Shown: positions 63,871-64,000 of the stretch, one piece after another
Numbering within the stretch: the first letter of the stretch is position 1
Layout of the letters: each line of letters begins with the position of its first letter
NCBI RefSeq assembly: GCF_016595275.2
Contig: NZ_JAENIQ020000003.1
Location: 419,513-483,512, forward strand
DNA: 64,000 nucleotides
From: Corynebacterium pygosceleis
Lineage (GTDB): Bacteria; Actinomycetota; Actinomycetes; Mycobacteriales; Mycobacteriaceae
Direction of reading: 5' to 3'
Notes under the pieces: generated by a model
Told to the model about the DNA's origin: nothing
The model's input: the letters and a program-made list of their open reading frames with translations, nothing else
Database searches by the model: none
Position numbers and translations under genes: made by a program

Positions 63871-63920
63871 ACACGACGCCCCTCTCTCCGCCGGCTGCGG
63901 TGGAGCGAGGGGCGTCGTGT
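63871..63920 (+). terminator. Strong intrinsic terminator of tyrS
   Basis: Perfect 14-bp stem, ACACGACGCCCCTC (63871-63884) with GAGGGGCGTCGTGT (63907-63920), 22-nt loop, then CTTTCCC, 18 bp after the tyrS stop. Confidence 0.8.
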
Positions 63921-64000
63921 CTTTCCCTGGTTTCGACGGGGGACGTCGCCGGAGGCCCGTGCCTCCGGGAAGGTTCTTGAAGGCAATCCCGAAAAACGCG
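63921..64000. other. Non-coding end of window
   Basis: 80 bp with no gene. TTGAAG (63975-63980) could be a -35 element of a promoter that runs past the window; in related genomes an rRNA operon may lie beyond tyrS, but nothing here proves that. Confidence 0.25.

Overview
The window is high-GC actinobacterial DNA. Gene content and order point to Corynebacterium: ddl–DUF3515–thiL–ung–fakA–recG, rsmD–coaD, polA–rpsA–ptsG–coaE, uvrB–uspA–uvrA, infC–rpmI–rplT, pheST, argCJBDFRGH and tyrS follow, as far as I remember it, the order of one long stretch of the C. glutamicum chromosome. The ptsG product resembles the corynebacterial glucose permease closely. Many genes have a TANNNT hexamer only 6-8 nt before the start codon, the usual layout of leaderless mRNAs in this group. 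This is core chromosome, with no insertion sequence, prophage, CRISPR array or plasmid module seen.

Layout. 1-9189: end of gpsA, ddl, a putative acyltransferase, a DUF3515 membrane-anchored protein with two copies of its domain, thiL, ung, a FakA/DAK2 protein and recG. 9223-12562: a minus-strand anaerobic operon pflB–grcA–pflA, in which pyruvate formate-lyase lacks its glycyl-radical domain and that domain is a separate 83-aa gene. 12563-13138 is a long divergent intergenic region. 13139-15706: small biotinyl-domain protein, rsmD, coaD and a TSUP permease. 15963-19642: an amino-acid ABC transporter and a DUF368 polyprenyl-phosphate translocase-like protein. 20000: a Leu(CAA) tRNA with a short variable loop. 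20203-29197: polA, a methyltransferase, rpsA, ptsG with a long regulated leader, and coaE. 29191-43831: DUF4185 exported protein, uvrB, uspA, a HelD-type helicase, a DoxX protein with a coiled-coil tail, a metallo-beta-lactamase-fold hydrolase, uvrA, a DUF2339 membrane protein and a Ser/Thr-rich anchored protein.

43882-50341: a strong promoter and a leader of about 420 nt precede infC, which apparently starts at ATC, then rpmI and rplT; a SpoU-type RNA methyltransferase and pheST follow. 50492-51640 is an EIIC-like transporter without visible partners. 51716-60934 is the complete arginine pathway from glutamate; argC and argG share an identical 13-bp element in their promoters that is the likely ArgR operator. 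60974-64000: a class I aminotransferase, a Trm112-family protein and tyrS with a strong terminator.

The most unusual item is the two-gene pyruvate formate-lyase, set in otherwise conserved recG–rsmD synteny. If functional, the catalytic polypeptide cannot hold a radical itself and must borrow the small subunit activated by PflA. Other points worth a look are the DUF3515 duplication, the ATC start and long leader of infC, the GlxR-like site and hairpins before ptsG, the short-armed Leu tRNA, and two stop codons embedded in the -10 element of the next gene.
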